Shown here: positions 8,512 through 15,700 of the stretch, one piece after another
Numbering within the stretch: the first letter of the stretch is position 1
Layout of the letters: each line of letters starts with the position of its first letter
Source: Hyphobacterium sp. CCMP332
GTDB taxonomy: Bacteria > Bacteroidota > Bacteroidia > Cytophagales > CCMP332
Direction: 5' to 3'
Length of the DNA: 64,000 nucleotides
NCBI GenBank assembly: GCA_014323545.1
Contig: CP058647.1
Span: 3,261,830 to 3,325,829, forward strand
Notes under the pieces: model-generated
The model's database searches: none
Seen by the model: only the letters and a program-made list of their open reading frames with translations
What the model was told of the DNA's origin: nothing
Position numbers and translations under genes: made by a program

Positions 8512-10629
8512 ATGGACGACAAGAAGGAAGAAAACAAAGGACTGCCCGGGGAAGAGCAGAGTAAGAAAAAATCTAAAGAGGACAAAGATTTAAATCCCCC
8601 TTCTGAAAAAGCACCAAAAGAGAGTGACAAGACAGAAACTGAAGTCAAGGTAGAAGATGCACTTTCCGGTTTTGACGTAAAGAAAGGCAAAGAAGCACCT
8701 GCTGAGAAAAAAAAGGGTAAGAAAGAAGAAAAAGCACCAAGTGAGGATTCAAAAAAAGCTTCAGAGGATAAAACGTCGAAAGTAAAAAAAGAAGAAAGCC
8801 CGAAAGAAAAAAGCCCAAAAGAAGAGAAAGGGGATAAGGAAAAATCCTCGGAAGAACATCACGAAGTATACGAATTTGATGATGAAGACCACGAAGAACA
8901 CGAAGAAGAAGACTACGATAAATTAAACAAGGAAGAGTTACTCGAAAAGATAAAAGAAGATACGGGTCAGGACATCATCAAGATTTCTGAAAAAAGAATT
9001 GATGCTATTAAGGAGGCATTTTTTCATTTGATTGATCAGGACAAAGAACAGGCACTTGAAGAATTTCTCAAAGAAGAGGGAAATACCAAAGATGATTTTG
9101 AATTTACCAAAGACAAAGACCTGGTCCAGCAGTTCAAAACCTATTACGATGGATTCAAAGAAAAGAAAAAGAAGGCGCATTCGGATCTCAACCAGTTAAA
9201 AGAGGAAAATCTAAAAAGGAAAGAAGAGTTGCTTGAAGAACTCCGTCAGTTTGTGGATGAGGAAGAGGATAATGTTGGAATAAAAAAACTCAAAGAGATT
9301 GAGTCCGAATGGAAAAATGCAGAACCAATTCCGAACAATTATACCAGAGAACTTTGGGCTAATTTTAATGCGCTTAGAGATCGTTTTTATGATAAAAGAA
9401 GCATCTTTTTTGAATTAAAGGATCTCGACAGAAAGAAAAACGAAAAACTTAAGAAAGAGGTCATTGAAAGGGCGAAGGAATTATTAACTATAAATCCGGT
9501 AAATGCAGCCGTAGCAGAACTAAAAAAACTGCATGAAGAATACAAACATATAGGGCCGGTTCCACAGGAAATAAGAGCTCAGCTTTGGGAGGAGTTCAAA
9601 AATATTTCTGATAAAGTTCATGAAAGAAAACAAGTTGTAGCTGCAGAGTTTAAGAAAAAACTCGACGAAAATCTGGAAAAGAAAAAAGTACTGATCACAA
9701 AGCTTGAAACATTTATCGATTACAGTTCGGATAAAATTTCAGAGTGGAATGAAAAGTCGAGAGAGATATTGAATATTCAGGAAGAGTGGAAAAAAATAGG
9801 TCCGGTTCCCAGAGAATTATCTAAGGAAATATCAAAGTCTTTTTGGTCACATTTCAAAGGATTTTTTAAAAGCAAGCAACAGTTTTTTAAAGCGCTGGAT
9901 GAGGCTAGGGAGAAAAATTATGATCTCAAGGTGAAATTGTGCGAACAGGTTGAAGAAATAAATAAATCAACAGAAGATCTGGCGCAGCAATCGGAGAAAG
10001 TCAAGCAAATTCAAAGAGAGTGGAAGAATATCGGGCCTGCACCCAGGAAAAAGAGCGAAGATGTTTATAAGCGTTTCAAATCGGCCTGTGATGCCTTCTT
10101 TGATAATTTACGTGGCAATCAAAAAGAAAGAGAAAAGGATTTTGAAGCCAACCTTCGAAAGAAAAATGAGATTGTTGAAAAAATAAAGACTTTGAAATCG
10201 CTTAGAGAAGAGAATCTTGAGGAAGTTGAAAATCTCATTAAAGAGTGGACCGACTTAGGATTTGTACCTAAAAAAGCAATTAAATCATCTAAAAAAGCCA
10301 TCAATGAAGCCATTGATTCTATAATTGAAAAAGCGAATGATTTTAAGGAAGACAGCCTTGAAATGGCCAAAACCAAATTGAGGGCGCTTATGATGAAATC
10401 CGATTTTAAAGGATCCAGAAATATTCATGGAGAAATAGATAAAATGCGAAGACAAATCTCTAAACTTCAGGATAATGCCGTCACATTAAAAAACAATATG
10501 GAGTTTTTTGCATCAACTAAAAATGCAGAAAAACTCAAAGATGATGTGCAAAGCAAAGTCGATCAGGCCGAGGAGCAAATTCAAAAATTAAAAGACAAAA
10601 TAAAATTATTGCGACAGATCGATAAGTAA
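8512..10629 (+). CDS. DUF349 repeat protein with charged N-terminal tail
   Basis: A 705-residue, very Lys/Glu-rich cytoplasmic protein. Residues 1 to about 150 are low-complexity K/E/D/S, probably disordered. From about residue 230 five DUF349-type helical repeats follow, each marked by E(W/Y)K-x-(I/L)GP-x-P: EWKNAEPIPNN, EYKHIGPVPQE, EWKKIGPVPRE, EWKNIGPAPRK and the weaker EWTDLGFVPKK. The C-terminus (about 600-705) is predicted coiled coil. DUF349 proteins occur widely in Bacteroidota; no firm function is known to me. No signal peptide or membrane segment is present. It is the last gene before the tRNA-Thr locus. Confidence 0.88.
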   Translation: MDDKKEENKGLPGEEQSKKKSKEDKDLNPPSEKAPKESDKTETEVKVEDALSGFDVKKGKEAPAEKKKGKKEEKAPSEDSKKASEDKTSKVKKEESPKEKSPKEEKGDKEKSSEEHHEVYEFDDEDHEEHEEEDYDKLNKEELLEKIKEDTGQDIIKISEKRIDAIKEAFFHLIDQDKEQALEEFLKEEGNTKDDFEFTKDKDLVQQFKTYYDGFKEKKKKAHSDLNQLKEENLKRKEELLEELRQFVDEEEDNVGIKKLKEIESEWKNAEPIPNNYTRELWANFNALRDRFYDKRSIFFELKDLDRKKNEKLKKEVIERAKELLTINPVNAAVAELKKLHEEYKHIGPVPQEIRAQLWEEFKNISDKVHERKQVVAAEFKKKLDENLEKKKVLITKLETFIDYSSDKISEWNEKSREILNIQEEWKKIGPVPRELSKEISKSFWSHFKGFFKSKQQFFKALDEAREKNYDLKVKLCEQVEEINKSTEDLAQQSEKVKQIQREWKNIGPAPRKKSEDVYKRFKSACDAFFDNLRGNQKEREKDFEANLRKKNEIVEKIKTLKSLREENLEEVENLIKEWTDLGFVPKKAIKSSKKAINEAIDSIIEKANDFKEDSLEMAKTKLRALMMKSDFKGSRNIHGEIDKMRRQISKLQDNAVTLKNNMEFFASTKNAEKLKDDVQSKVDQAEEQIQKLKDKIKLLRQIDK

Positions 10630-10631
10630 AA

Positions 10632-10662
10632 TTTGCTTTTTCATTTCACCTTTATAGATTTG
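10632..10662 (+). promoter_or_regulatory. Bacteroidota-type promoter for tRNA-Thr
   Basis: TTTG at 10632-10635, exactly 19 bases of spacer and TAGATTTG at 10655-10662 give a near-perfect consensus. The expected start near 10669 leaves about 20 bases of 5' leader before the tRNA. Confidence 0.8.
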
Positions 10663-10689
10663 CACAAATTTCGCAGATAGCGAATAAAA

Positions 10690-10763
10690 GCCTCCATAGC
10701 TCAGTTGGTCAGAGCAACTGATTTGTAATCAGTAGGTCGATGGTTCGAATCCTTCTGGGGGCT
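10690..10763 (+). tRNA. tRNA-Thr (anticodon TGT)
   Basis: A complete 74-base cloverleaf is readable. The acceptor arm GCCTCCA pairs with TGGGGGC (one T-G pair), followed by a T discriminator. The anticodon stem ACTGA/TCAGT encloses the loop TTTGTAA with anticodon TGT, which reads ACA. The T-loop is TTCGAAT with stem GATGG/CCTTC, which has one T-T mismatch. CCA is not encoded. The last bases (10752-10763) also form the start of a 209-bp tandem array downstream, and 10734-10752 has two exact antisense copies in that array. Confidence 0.93.
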
Positions 10764-10803
10764 CAGATTCAATTACGAATTAAAAATTAAGAATTACGAA
10801 TTA

Positions 10804-10835
10804 GCCGTCCCGATAAATATCGGGATGGCTTTTTT
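10804..10835 (+). terminator. Intrinsic terminator after tRNA-Thr (array copy 1)
   Basis: Bases 10804-10814 pair with 10819-10829 over 11 bp (one G-T) around a 4-base loop, followed by TTTTTT. It lies 41 bases past the tRNA and should end its transcript. The copy at 11013 has a damaged left arm (CCCTTT replaces CCCGAT), and the copy at 11222 is intact with a longer T-run. Confidence 0.85.
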
Positions 10836-10850
10836 GTTTATAAGAATTCT

Positions 10851-10869
10851 GGATTCGAACCATCGACCT
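10851..10869 (-). repeat. Antisense copy of the tRNA-Thr T-arm region (array copy 1)
   Basis: GGATTCGAACCATCGACCT on the plus strand is the exact reverse complement of tRNA bases 10734-10752, which cover the variable loop, T-stem 5' half, T-loop and part of the 3' half. It is a 19-of-19 match. The surrounding sequence does not fold into a second tRNA. Confidence 0.9.
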
Positions 10870-11059
10870 GATGGAGAAATCTAATTGTATTGAAGGAGAA
10901 CTATTCGGGAATCACAAGGATCAGCTGAGAATCTTTATCAGCCGAAGGAACGAAGGCTGGCTTCTGGGGGCTCAGATTCAATTACGAATTAAAAATTAAG
11001 AATTACGAATTAGCCGTCCCTTTAAATATCGGGATGGCTTTTTTGTTTATAAGAATTCT

Positions 11060-11078
11060 GGATTCGAACCATCGACCT
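11060..11078 (-). repeat. Antisense copy of the tRNA-Thr T-arm region (array copy 2)
   Basis: The same 19-base exact reverse complement of tRNA bases 10734-10752, exactly 209 bases after the first. The third array copy ends before this element. Confidence 0.9.
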
Positions 11079-11221
11079 GATGGAGAAATCTAATTGTATT
11101 GAAGGAGAACTATTCGGGAATCACAAGGATCAGCTGAGAATCTTTATCAGCCGAAGGAACGAAGGCTGGCTTCTGGGGGCTCAGATTCAATTACGAATTA
11201 AAAATTAAGAATTACGAATTA

Positions 11222-11256
11222 GCCGTCCCGATAAATATCGGGATGGTTTTTTTTTA
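11222..11256 (+). terminator. Terminator-like hairpin closing the tandem array (copy 3)
   Basis: The 10-11 bp stem around CCCGAT-AAAT-ATCGGG is intact and followed by nine or more T, the best T-tract of the three copies. It separates the tRNA array from the REP-like repeats. Confidence 0.75.
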
Positions 11257-11263
11257 GTGCTCC

Positions 11264-11291
11264 ATCAGTGTTATTCGAAGAAAACACTGAT
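11264..11291 (+). repeat. REP-like hairpin 1 upstream of the RAYT gene
   Basis: ATCAGTGTT (11264-11272) pairs perfectly with AACACTGAT (11283-11291) around a 10-base loop. It is preceded by CTCC and followed by TGACAAATCCAG. Bases 11293-11333 after it are repeated almost exactly at 11463-11504. Confidence 0.85.
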
Positions 11292-11343
11292 TGACAAATC
11301 CAGATCAAGCTTTCACGAAATTTCCAATTTACGATACCTCCCC

Positions 11344-11371
11344 ATCAGTGTTATTCGTAGAAAACACTGAT
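11344..11371 (+). repeat. REP-like hairpin 2 upstream of the RAYT gene
   Basis: The same 9-bp stem and 10-base loop as copy 1 with one loop change (TTCGTAG for TTCGAAG). It is preceded by ACCTCCCC and followed by TGACAAATTCAG. It lies 80 bases after copy 1. Confidence 0.85.
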
Positions 11372-11433
11372 TGACAAATTCAGACTGAATTTTCAAAAAA
11401 TTCAAGATCTGAAAGAACACTCATTACCTCCCC

Positions 11434-11461
11434 ATCTGTGTTAATCGAAGAGAACACTGAT
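11434..11461 (+). repeat. REP-like hairpin 3 upstream of the RAYT gene
   Basis: The same element with one stem mismatch (ATCTGTGTT against AACACTGAT). It is preceded by ACCTCCCC and followed by TGACAAATCCAG and the repeated tail 11463-11504. It lies 90 bases after copy 2 and 70 bases before the transposase ATG. Confidence 0.82.
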
Positions 11462-11530
11462 TGACAAATCCAGATCAAGCTTTCACGAAATTTCCAATTT
11501 ACGAGTAATCTATTTTCCGTTTTATTGAAC

Positions 11531-12163
11531 ATGTCCACACACAGAATTCATCCCGATAATGATTGTTTTTACTTCCTCACCTTTACTTGTCATAAGTGGC
11601 TTCCATTATTCAAGCTAACTGAATTGGAGGACTATTTTTATTTATGGCTGTCGCGTTTGAATGATAAAGGAATATTAATCAGTGCCTACGTGATGATGCC
11701 GAATCACATACATTTATTGGTTTTTGTCTATTCATTTTGTACCAATTTTAAACTTGTCATTGGTGAGGCAAAGCGATTTATGGCATATGAAATTGTTAAA
11801 AGATTAAGATCTAAAAAGGAAAAAATCATCCTTCATAAACTAAAGGAAGCTGTTCAAGTCAATGAATCAGCAAAAGGGAAAAGACACCAGGTATTTCGTA
11901 TTTCTTTTGATGCGAAAATGGTAATTGGGATGAGTTCACTCAACAGAGTTGCCGACTATATTCACCATAATCCCGTATCCGGGAAATGGAAATTAGTAAA
12001 TGATTTTACGCAATATTCCGCTTCTAGTGCAGCATATTATCATCTGGGGAAGAAGAACCGGTTGATTAAAGCGGATTTTAGAGATTATTCTCCTCTGGAT
12101 CTCAGAGTCTCCTTAAATAAAAAATCTCAGGATGCCTCTGAGAGGGGTGAGTCCTTAGATTAA
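11531..12163 (+). CDS. REP-associated tyrosine transposase (RAYT, Y1_Tnp/HUH family)
   Basis: Single-strand transposases of the Y1 HUH family act on REP hairpins. The 210-residue protein has the HUH metal motif in MPNHIHLLV at about residue 60, and YIHHNPVSGKWKLV at about 155, whose Tyr sits where the family's catalytic Tyr is expected. A YSASSAAYY segment follows. The N-terminal CFYFLTFTCHKWLPLF is also typical. I start at the ATG at 11531; a TTG at 11525 is possible. Length and motifs look intact, so it may be active. Three REP-like hairpins lie upstream and a diverged one downstream, the usual arrangement for RAYT genes, and I see no terminal inverted repeats of a classical IS. Confidence 0.85.
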   Translation: MSTHRIHPDNDCFYFLTFTCHKWLPLFKLTELEDYFYLWLSRLNDKGILISAYVMMPNHIHLLVFVYSFCTNFKLVIGEAKRFMAYEIVKRLRSKKEKIILHKLKEAVQVNESAKGKRHQVFRISFDAKMVIGMSSLNRVADYIHHNPVSGKWKLVNDFTQYSASSAAYYHLGKKNRLIKADFRDYSPLDLRVSLNKKSQDASERGESLD

Positions 12164-12179
12164 AAATCTTCTACTCCCC

Positions 12180-12207
12180 ATCAGAATTATCGACAAGAAA
12201 CTCTGAT
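12180..12207 (+). repeat. REP-like hairpin 4, diverged, downstream of the RAYT gene
   Basis: CTCCCC is followed by ATCAGA (12180-12185) pairing with TCTGAT (12202-12207), then TGACC. Flanks, loop length and stem ends match the three upstream copies, but the inner stem has decayed. With them it brackets the transposase gene. Confidence 0.7.
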
Positions 12208-12253
12208 TGACCATGATAAATCGCAGGATATTTTTTAGAATGAAAAACCTAGA

Positions 12254-12667
12254 CTATTTATTCAAAGTATATTCCACGGATATTTTTGTATCCAATAATT
12301 TTGAAATAGGGCAATTTTTCTCGGCATGTCTTACCAGTTTTTCAAATTCCTCTTCACCGATGCCTTCTACCTTAGCATTTAAAACAATGTGCGAGCTTTG
12401 AACATGAAAATCTTTTACTTCAATAATGCATTCCGCATCTAATTCCTTTGCCACATAGCCCGCCTCCTGAAGATTAAAACTCAATTGCATGGTATAGCAT
12501 CCCGCATGTGCTGCCGCGATCAATTCCTCAGGATTAGTACCCGGATCATCTTCAAAACGGGTTTTCGCAGTGAAATTTAAATCTTTGAAGGCACCGCTCT
12601 GCGCGCTCATTTTACCGCTTCCGTCGATTCCCTTTCCTTTCCAGATTGCTCTTGCTTTTCTTTTCAT
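12254..12667 (-). CDS. OsmC family peroxiredoxin (organic hydroperoxide resistance)
   Basis: OsmC/Ohr proteins reduce organic hydroperoxides with two reactive cysteines. The 137-residue length suits OsmC. The first Cys is in AAAHAGCYTMQLSF (about residue 56) and the second in AEKNCPISK (about residue 120), the OsmC pattern. The N-terminal ARAIWKGKGIDGSGKMS is typical of the OsmC subgroup rather than Ohr. It stands alone on the minus strand, convergent with the RAYT gene about 90 bases away. The thiol donor could be a low-molecular-weight or dihydrolipoyl system; this cannot be read from the sequence. Confidence 0.92.
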   Translation of the reverse strand: MKRKARAIWKGKGIDGSGKMSAQSGAFKDLNFTAKTRFEDDPGTNPEELIAAAHAGCYTMQLSFNLQEAGYVAKELDAECIIEVKDFHVQSSHIVLNAKVEGIGEEEFEKLVRHAEKNCPISKLLDTKISVEYTLNK

Positions 12668-12723
12668 GGTATAAATAGATTATGTTATTTCTCTTAATTA
12701 ATTCTTAATAACAGGACTTGATC

Positions 12724-14178
12724 TCAATCCAATTGATTGGTAATTTTTCTTGCCATACCACCGAAAATAAACAAATGAAATGGATATACAGCATACCAAT
12801 ACAATCTTCCCAATAATCCCAATGGACGAAAAGTTGCCGTTTGGATTAAGATTTTTTTACCTTCCCGCTTTTCGACTTTAAACTCCAGCCAGGCTTCACC
12901 GGGTAATTTCATTTCTGCATAAAGCAATAAGCGGCCGTTTTTTTTATCTGCATCCAGAACTCTCCAAAAATCAAGGGCATCACCTCTCTTGAGGTCGTTA
13001 GGACTGCGCCTTCCCCTTCTCAAACCAACGCCGCCAAATATCTGATCTATAAAACCTCTGAGACTCCAAAGAAAATTCGCATAGTACCAGCCTCTATCGC
13101 CGCCTATGCGCCAAATATTGTCAATAACCTTATCTGAAGGATTTTTAAATTCTAATTCTTGTCGATCTTTGAAACAGCCATATGTTGGGGCTTCAAGTTT
13201 TTTGAGAAATACCTCCCTCAATTCAGAATCCTGAAAGGAGTCTTTCCAGCTGGAAATAATTTCTCCATTTTTCACTTTTACCAAAGTCCGTTTTAAGGAT
13301 TCTTCATAATCGAGTTTTTCTATGCGGAGCAGATTGTCGATATCATTATTTTCACATACGGCATCATTTTTCAAACTATCTACAAGATTTGTAGCCAAGG
13401 CATAAGATGTGGATGTAACAAAATACAGCCACTTTGAGGACAGTTTTGGTGTCAATACAGGGACGGTTATGATCCAGCGGCGAAGTTTTCGGGTTTTGGC
13501 AAAACCGAGAAGCATTTGTTTATAAGTTAATACATCAGATCCTCCGATGTCAAAACTTTTATTAAAACTTTCTTTGTTTCCTATAATACCTGTTAGATAT
13601 TCCAATGCATTGGCGATACCAATCGGCTGACACTTGCTGTTGACCCATTTGGGAGCAACCATTATGGGTAATTTCTCGACAAGATCCCTTATGATTTCAA
13701 AAGAAGCACTTCCGGAGCCTATGACAATTCCCGCTCGCAATACGGTTAATGGTACCTTAGACTCGGAAAGGATGTCTTCTACTTTTTTTCGAGACCTGAG
13801 GTGCTCGGAGAGGTCCTCATCATTGACAATTCCACTGAGATAAATTACCTGTTTAATAGAGCTTTGATCAAGATACTCTTTAAATATATCTGCAATTTGA
13901 CTTTCGTGTTCTTCAAATTTGCCCGAACCCATCGTCAAGGAGTGAACGAGATAATACGCATAGTCTATATCCTCAGGAAAGCTTTTATATACTTCTTTAT
14001 TACCTAAATCGGCTTCAATTACATTGATTCGATTTATTTCTTCCTCATCAAAGTCTTTAAAGTCAAACCTGCTTTTTACCCTGACGGGGCAAACCACCTC
14101 GTATCCCTTTGAAAGAAGAATTGGAAGGATACGTCTGCCAATGTACCCCGTTGAACCTGTGAGCAAAATTTTTGTCAT
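12724..14178 (-). CDS. YbjT-like SDR/NAD(P)-binding oxidoreductase with DUF2867 domain
   Basis: A 484-residue two-domain protein. The N-terminal half is an atypical short-chain dehydrogenase/reductase fold with the dinucleotide motif ILLTGSTGYIGRRI. The complex-I NDUFA9-like features YYLVHSLTMGSG, VIYLSGIV and LRAGIVIGSGSASFE follow. The C-terminal part from about residue 330 looks like DUF2867 (RGDALDFWRVLDADK, LLLYAEMKLPGEAWLEF). This architecture matches E. coli YbjT, whose substrate is unknown. The ATG at 14178 begins directly before the fold; a GTG two codons earlier is possible. It is divergent from the TerB-like gene. Confidence 0.87.
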   Translation of the reverse strand: MTKILLTGSTGYIGRRILPILLSKGYEVVCPVRVKSRFDFKDFDEEEINRINVIEADLGNKEVYKSFPEDIDYAYYLVHSLTMGSGKFEEHESQIADIFKEYLDQSSIKQVIYLSGIVNDEDLSEHLRSRKKVEDILSESKVPLTVLRAGIVIGSGSASFEIIRDLVEKLPIMVAPKWVNSKCQPIGIANALEYLTGIIGNKESFNKSFDIGGSDVLTYKQMLLGFAKTRKLRRWIITVPVLTPKLSSKWLYFVTSTSYALATNLVDSLKNDAVCENNDIDNLLRIEKLDYEESLKRTLVKVKNGEIISSWKDSFQDSELREVFLKKLEAPTYGCFKDRQELEFKNPSDKVIDNIWRIGGDRGWYYANFLWSLRGFIDQIFGGVGLRRGRRSPNDLKRGDALDFWRVLDADKKNGRLLLYAEMKLPGEAWLEFKVEKREGKKILIQTATFRPLGLLGRLYWYAVYPFHLFIFGGMARKITNQLD

Positions 14179-14305
14179 AATCACTTATATAAACTGAAAT
14201 TAGTCAAATTGTTCTTTAATGCACTTATAAGTTTATCAATTGACTGAAAATTAGAGGATAAGTATAAAAATGATTAATTTTGCATTATTAGACATGGATT
14301 AATCA

Positions 14306-14920
14306 TTGCTGACTGAACTCGAAATAGAGTCGATAATAGAGGATGATACGCTTCGTGATAAAGTTTATAAACTAAAAAAACGGTTCCTGCAAAAGGAAGC
14401 TCCATTTATGGAGATTAGCGATCAGGACTTTCTTGGACTCATCTTTATGATGCCTTCCCTTAAAATAGCACTTGCAGATGGAAAGATTTCATTCTTTGAG
14501 GAGCGAAGACTTCAAAGAAAGGCACGTTCCTATTCCAAGGGCAAGTTTTGGTTAAAAAAAGACCCTGTAACAAGCGCAATGATGTTTTTAATCAAAAAAT
14601 ACGATCTCTGGGAAGAAGAATTTTTTGAAGTTTTAAAGTCTATTTTAAAAATAACTTTTCAGCACAATACCTTATTTCGCAATATGCTGGAAACCGGTGA
14701 TGTATCAAGTCAGGATTTAAAAAAAGATTTACTCAATGCTCCTGTATTGTTTACAAGGATGCTTACCTCATTTTTTATGAATCACGATGATGAATTGATA
14801 CAATCGAAAAACATCTCCAGATTGCAATTTGAAACAATCGTGGATATTGGCAATAAATTGGAACTAAACAGTTTACCCTTATTTAAAAAATTTATCGCTA
14901 CCTACAGCGTAAAGAAATGA
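14306..14920 (+). CDS. TerB-like helical protein of unknown function
   Basis: A 204-residue soluble, helix-rich protein. No ATG is available near the conserved-looking N-terminus (TELEIESIIEDDTLRDKV), so I use the TTG at 14306; the next in-frame ATG is about 34 codons later. ALADGKISFFEERRLQRKA resembles the ADG-x-x-x-x-E pattern of TerB-like tellurite-resistance/stress proteins, but the match is weak and rests on that motif alone. A -7 box TAATTTTG lies at 14275-14282. The stop overlaps the next gene's ATG (ATGA), so the protein and the following lipoprotein are probably made together. Confidence 0.7.
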   Translation: MLTELEIESIIEDDTLRDKVYKLKKRFLQKEAPFMEISDQDFLGLIFMMPSLKIALADGKISFFEERRLQRKARSYSKGKFWLKKDPVTSAMMFLIKKYDLWEEEFFEVLKSILKITFQHNTLFRNMLETGDVSSQDLKKDLLNAPVLFTRMLTSFFMNHDDELIQSKNISRLQFETIVDIGNKLELNSLPLFKKFIATYSVKK

Positions 14921-15624
14921 AGTTTAAATCACTTCATATCGTTTTAATTTTGGTCATGGTAATGCTTTTATCCATGTCTTCTTGTTCAAAAAAATGCCAG
15001 GTCAACGGTTGTCGTGTGCGAATGGAGCATCGCCATTCGGGAGAAAAATTCAAATCAAAAATTCGTCCCTGGTACGCTTTTCAAAACCCCAGAGTTGGAA
15101 GAGATTACAAACGCGATAAATCGCCTGACAAAATTCCATGGGATGGTCCGGATATAGAAGGAGCAGAAGCAAGAGATATGCTCGTCAGCAATGACAGCTC
15201 AGATTTTGGAGGCGATGAATTCATGGACGATGAGTTTTATGTGGAGGATTCTTTAGGCGGAGATAATTTTGCACCTGAGGACGAAAATTTGAATAAAAAA
15301 CAAAAAAAGAAAAAAAGAAAAGGCGAAGAGGAAGAGGAGGTAAAAAAAGAACCTGCCGGAGACCCCTGGGACATTGAAAATATCAAAGAAGAAGATCCCG
15401 TAATTCGAAAGCCTGTTAATGCAGAGAAAAAAACTGAAGTAGGCCCAGAAGAAAGCAATACAGAAGAGCTAAAAGAGCGAAAAACAGAGGATAATCAAAA
15501 AGAAACCAAGGAAGAGCAAAAAGAAAAAAAGAAAAGCAAAAAACAAATTGCCAAAGAAAGAGAAGAGCGATTAAAGAAAGAATTGCAGGAAGAAGAGGAA
15601 GAAGAAGATGATTGGGGTTTTTAA
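14917..15624 (+). CDS. Lys/Glu-rich putative lipoprotein
   Basis: A 235-residue exported protein. The N-terminus has a signal peptide ending in a lipobox (LLSMSSC; Cys at about residue 23), so it is probably lipidated. A short Cys/His/Arg-rich part follows (KKCQVNGCRVRMEHRHSGEKF), then a Trp-containing segment (RPWYAFQNPRVG). From about residue 120 it is low-complexity Lys/Glu that is probably disordered. I do not recognise a domain. It overlaps the upstream TerB-like gene by four bases and sits before gyrA, from which it is separated by 76 bases. Confidence 0.75.
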   Translation: MKFKSLHIVLILVMVMLLSMSSCSKKCQVNGCRVRMEHRHSGEKFKSKIRPWYAFQNPRVGRDYKRDKSPDKIPWDGPDIEGAEARDMLVSNDSSDFGGDEFMDDEFYVEDSLGGDNFAPEDENLNKKQKKKKRKGEEEEEVKKEPAGDPWDIENIKEEDPVIRKPVNAEKKTEVGPEESNTEELKERKTEDNQKETKEEQKEKKKSKKQIAKEREERLKKELQEEEEEEDDWGF

Positions 15625-15700
15625 TTAGAAAAAACAACGTTTAAAGCATTAATTTTAATAATTTAGCGCGCTAATTAGACAAGAAAAAGCTTAAGCAAAT

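Larger units (their letters stand above)
10752..11255 (+). repeat. 209-bp tandem array seeded at the 3' end of tRNA-Thr (about 2.4 copies)
   Basis: The block starting CTTCTGGGGGCTCAGATTCA at 10752 recurs at 10961 and 11170, a constant period of 209 bases. Two copies are complete and the third stops after its hairpin near 11255. Each copy begins with the last 12 bases of the tRNA. An AT-rich direct repeat follows (AATTACGAATTA twice), then a terminator-like hairpin. Each full copy then has a 19-base exact antisense match to tRNA positions 10734-10752, followed by about 90 bases with no recognisable content. No convincing ORF is present. The copies are nearly identical except for the hairpin left arm in copy 2, so the duplication looks recent. 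Confidence 0.9.

Noticed and set aside
10851..10960. A second tRNA gene on the minus strand
   Set aside because: Only the T-arm region matches a tRNA; no acceptor, D-arm or anticodon arm pairs around it.
10752..11255. CRISPR array
   Set aside because: The unit is 209 bases with near-identical copies and no short repeat/variable spacer alternation; it is a plain tandem duplication, with no cas genes nearby.
10630..12210. Prophage or integrated plasmid
   Set aside because: There is no integrase, no structural phage gene and no full-length att duplication; only a RAYT and repeats are present.
12207..12401. Plus-strand ORF of 64 codons
   Set aside because: It lies antisense over the 3' part of the well-supported OsmC gene and has no family features.
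15237..15637. Minus-strand Phe/Ser/Leu-rich ORFs
   Set aside because: These are mirror images of the Lys/Glu-rich coding strand of the lipoprotein gene, a composition effect.
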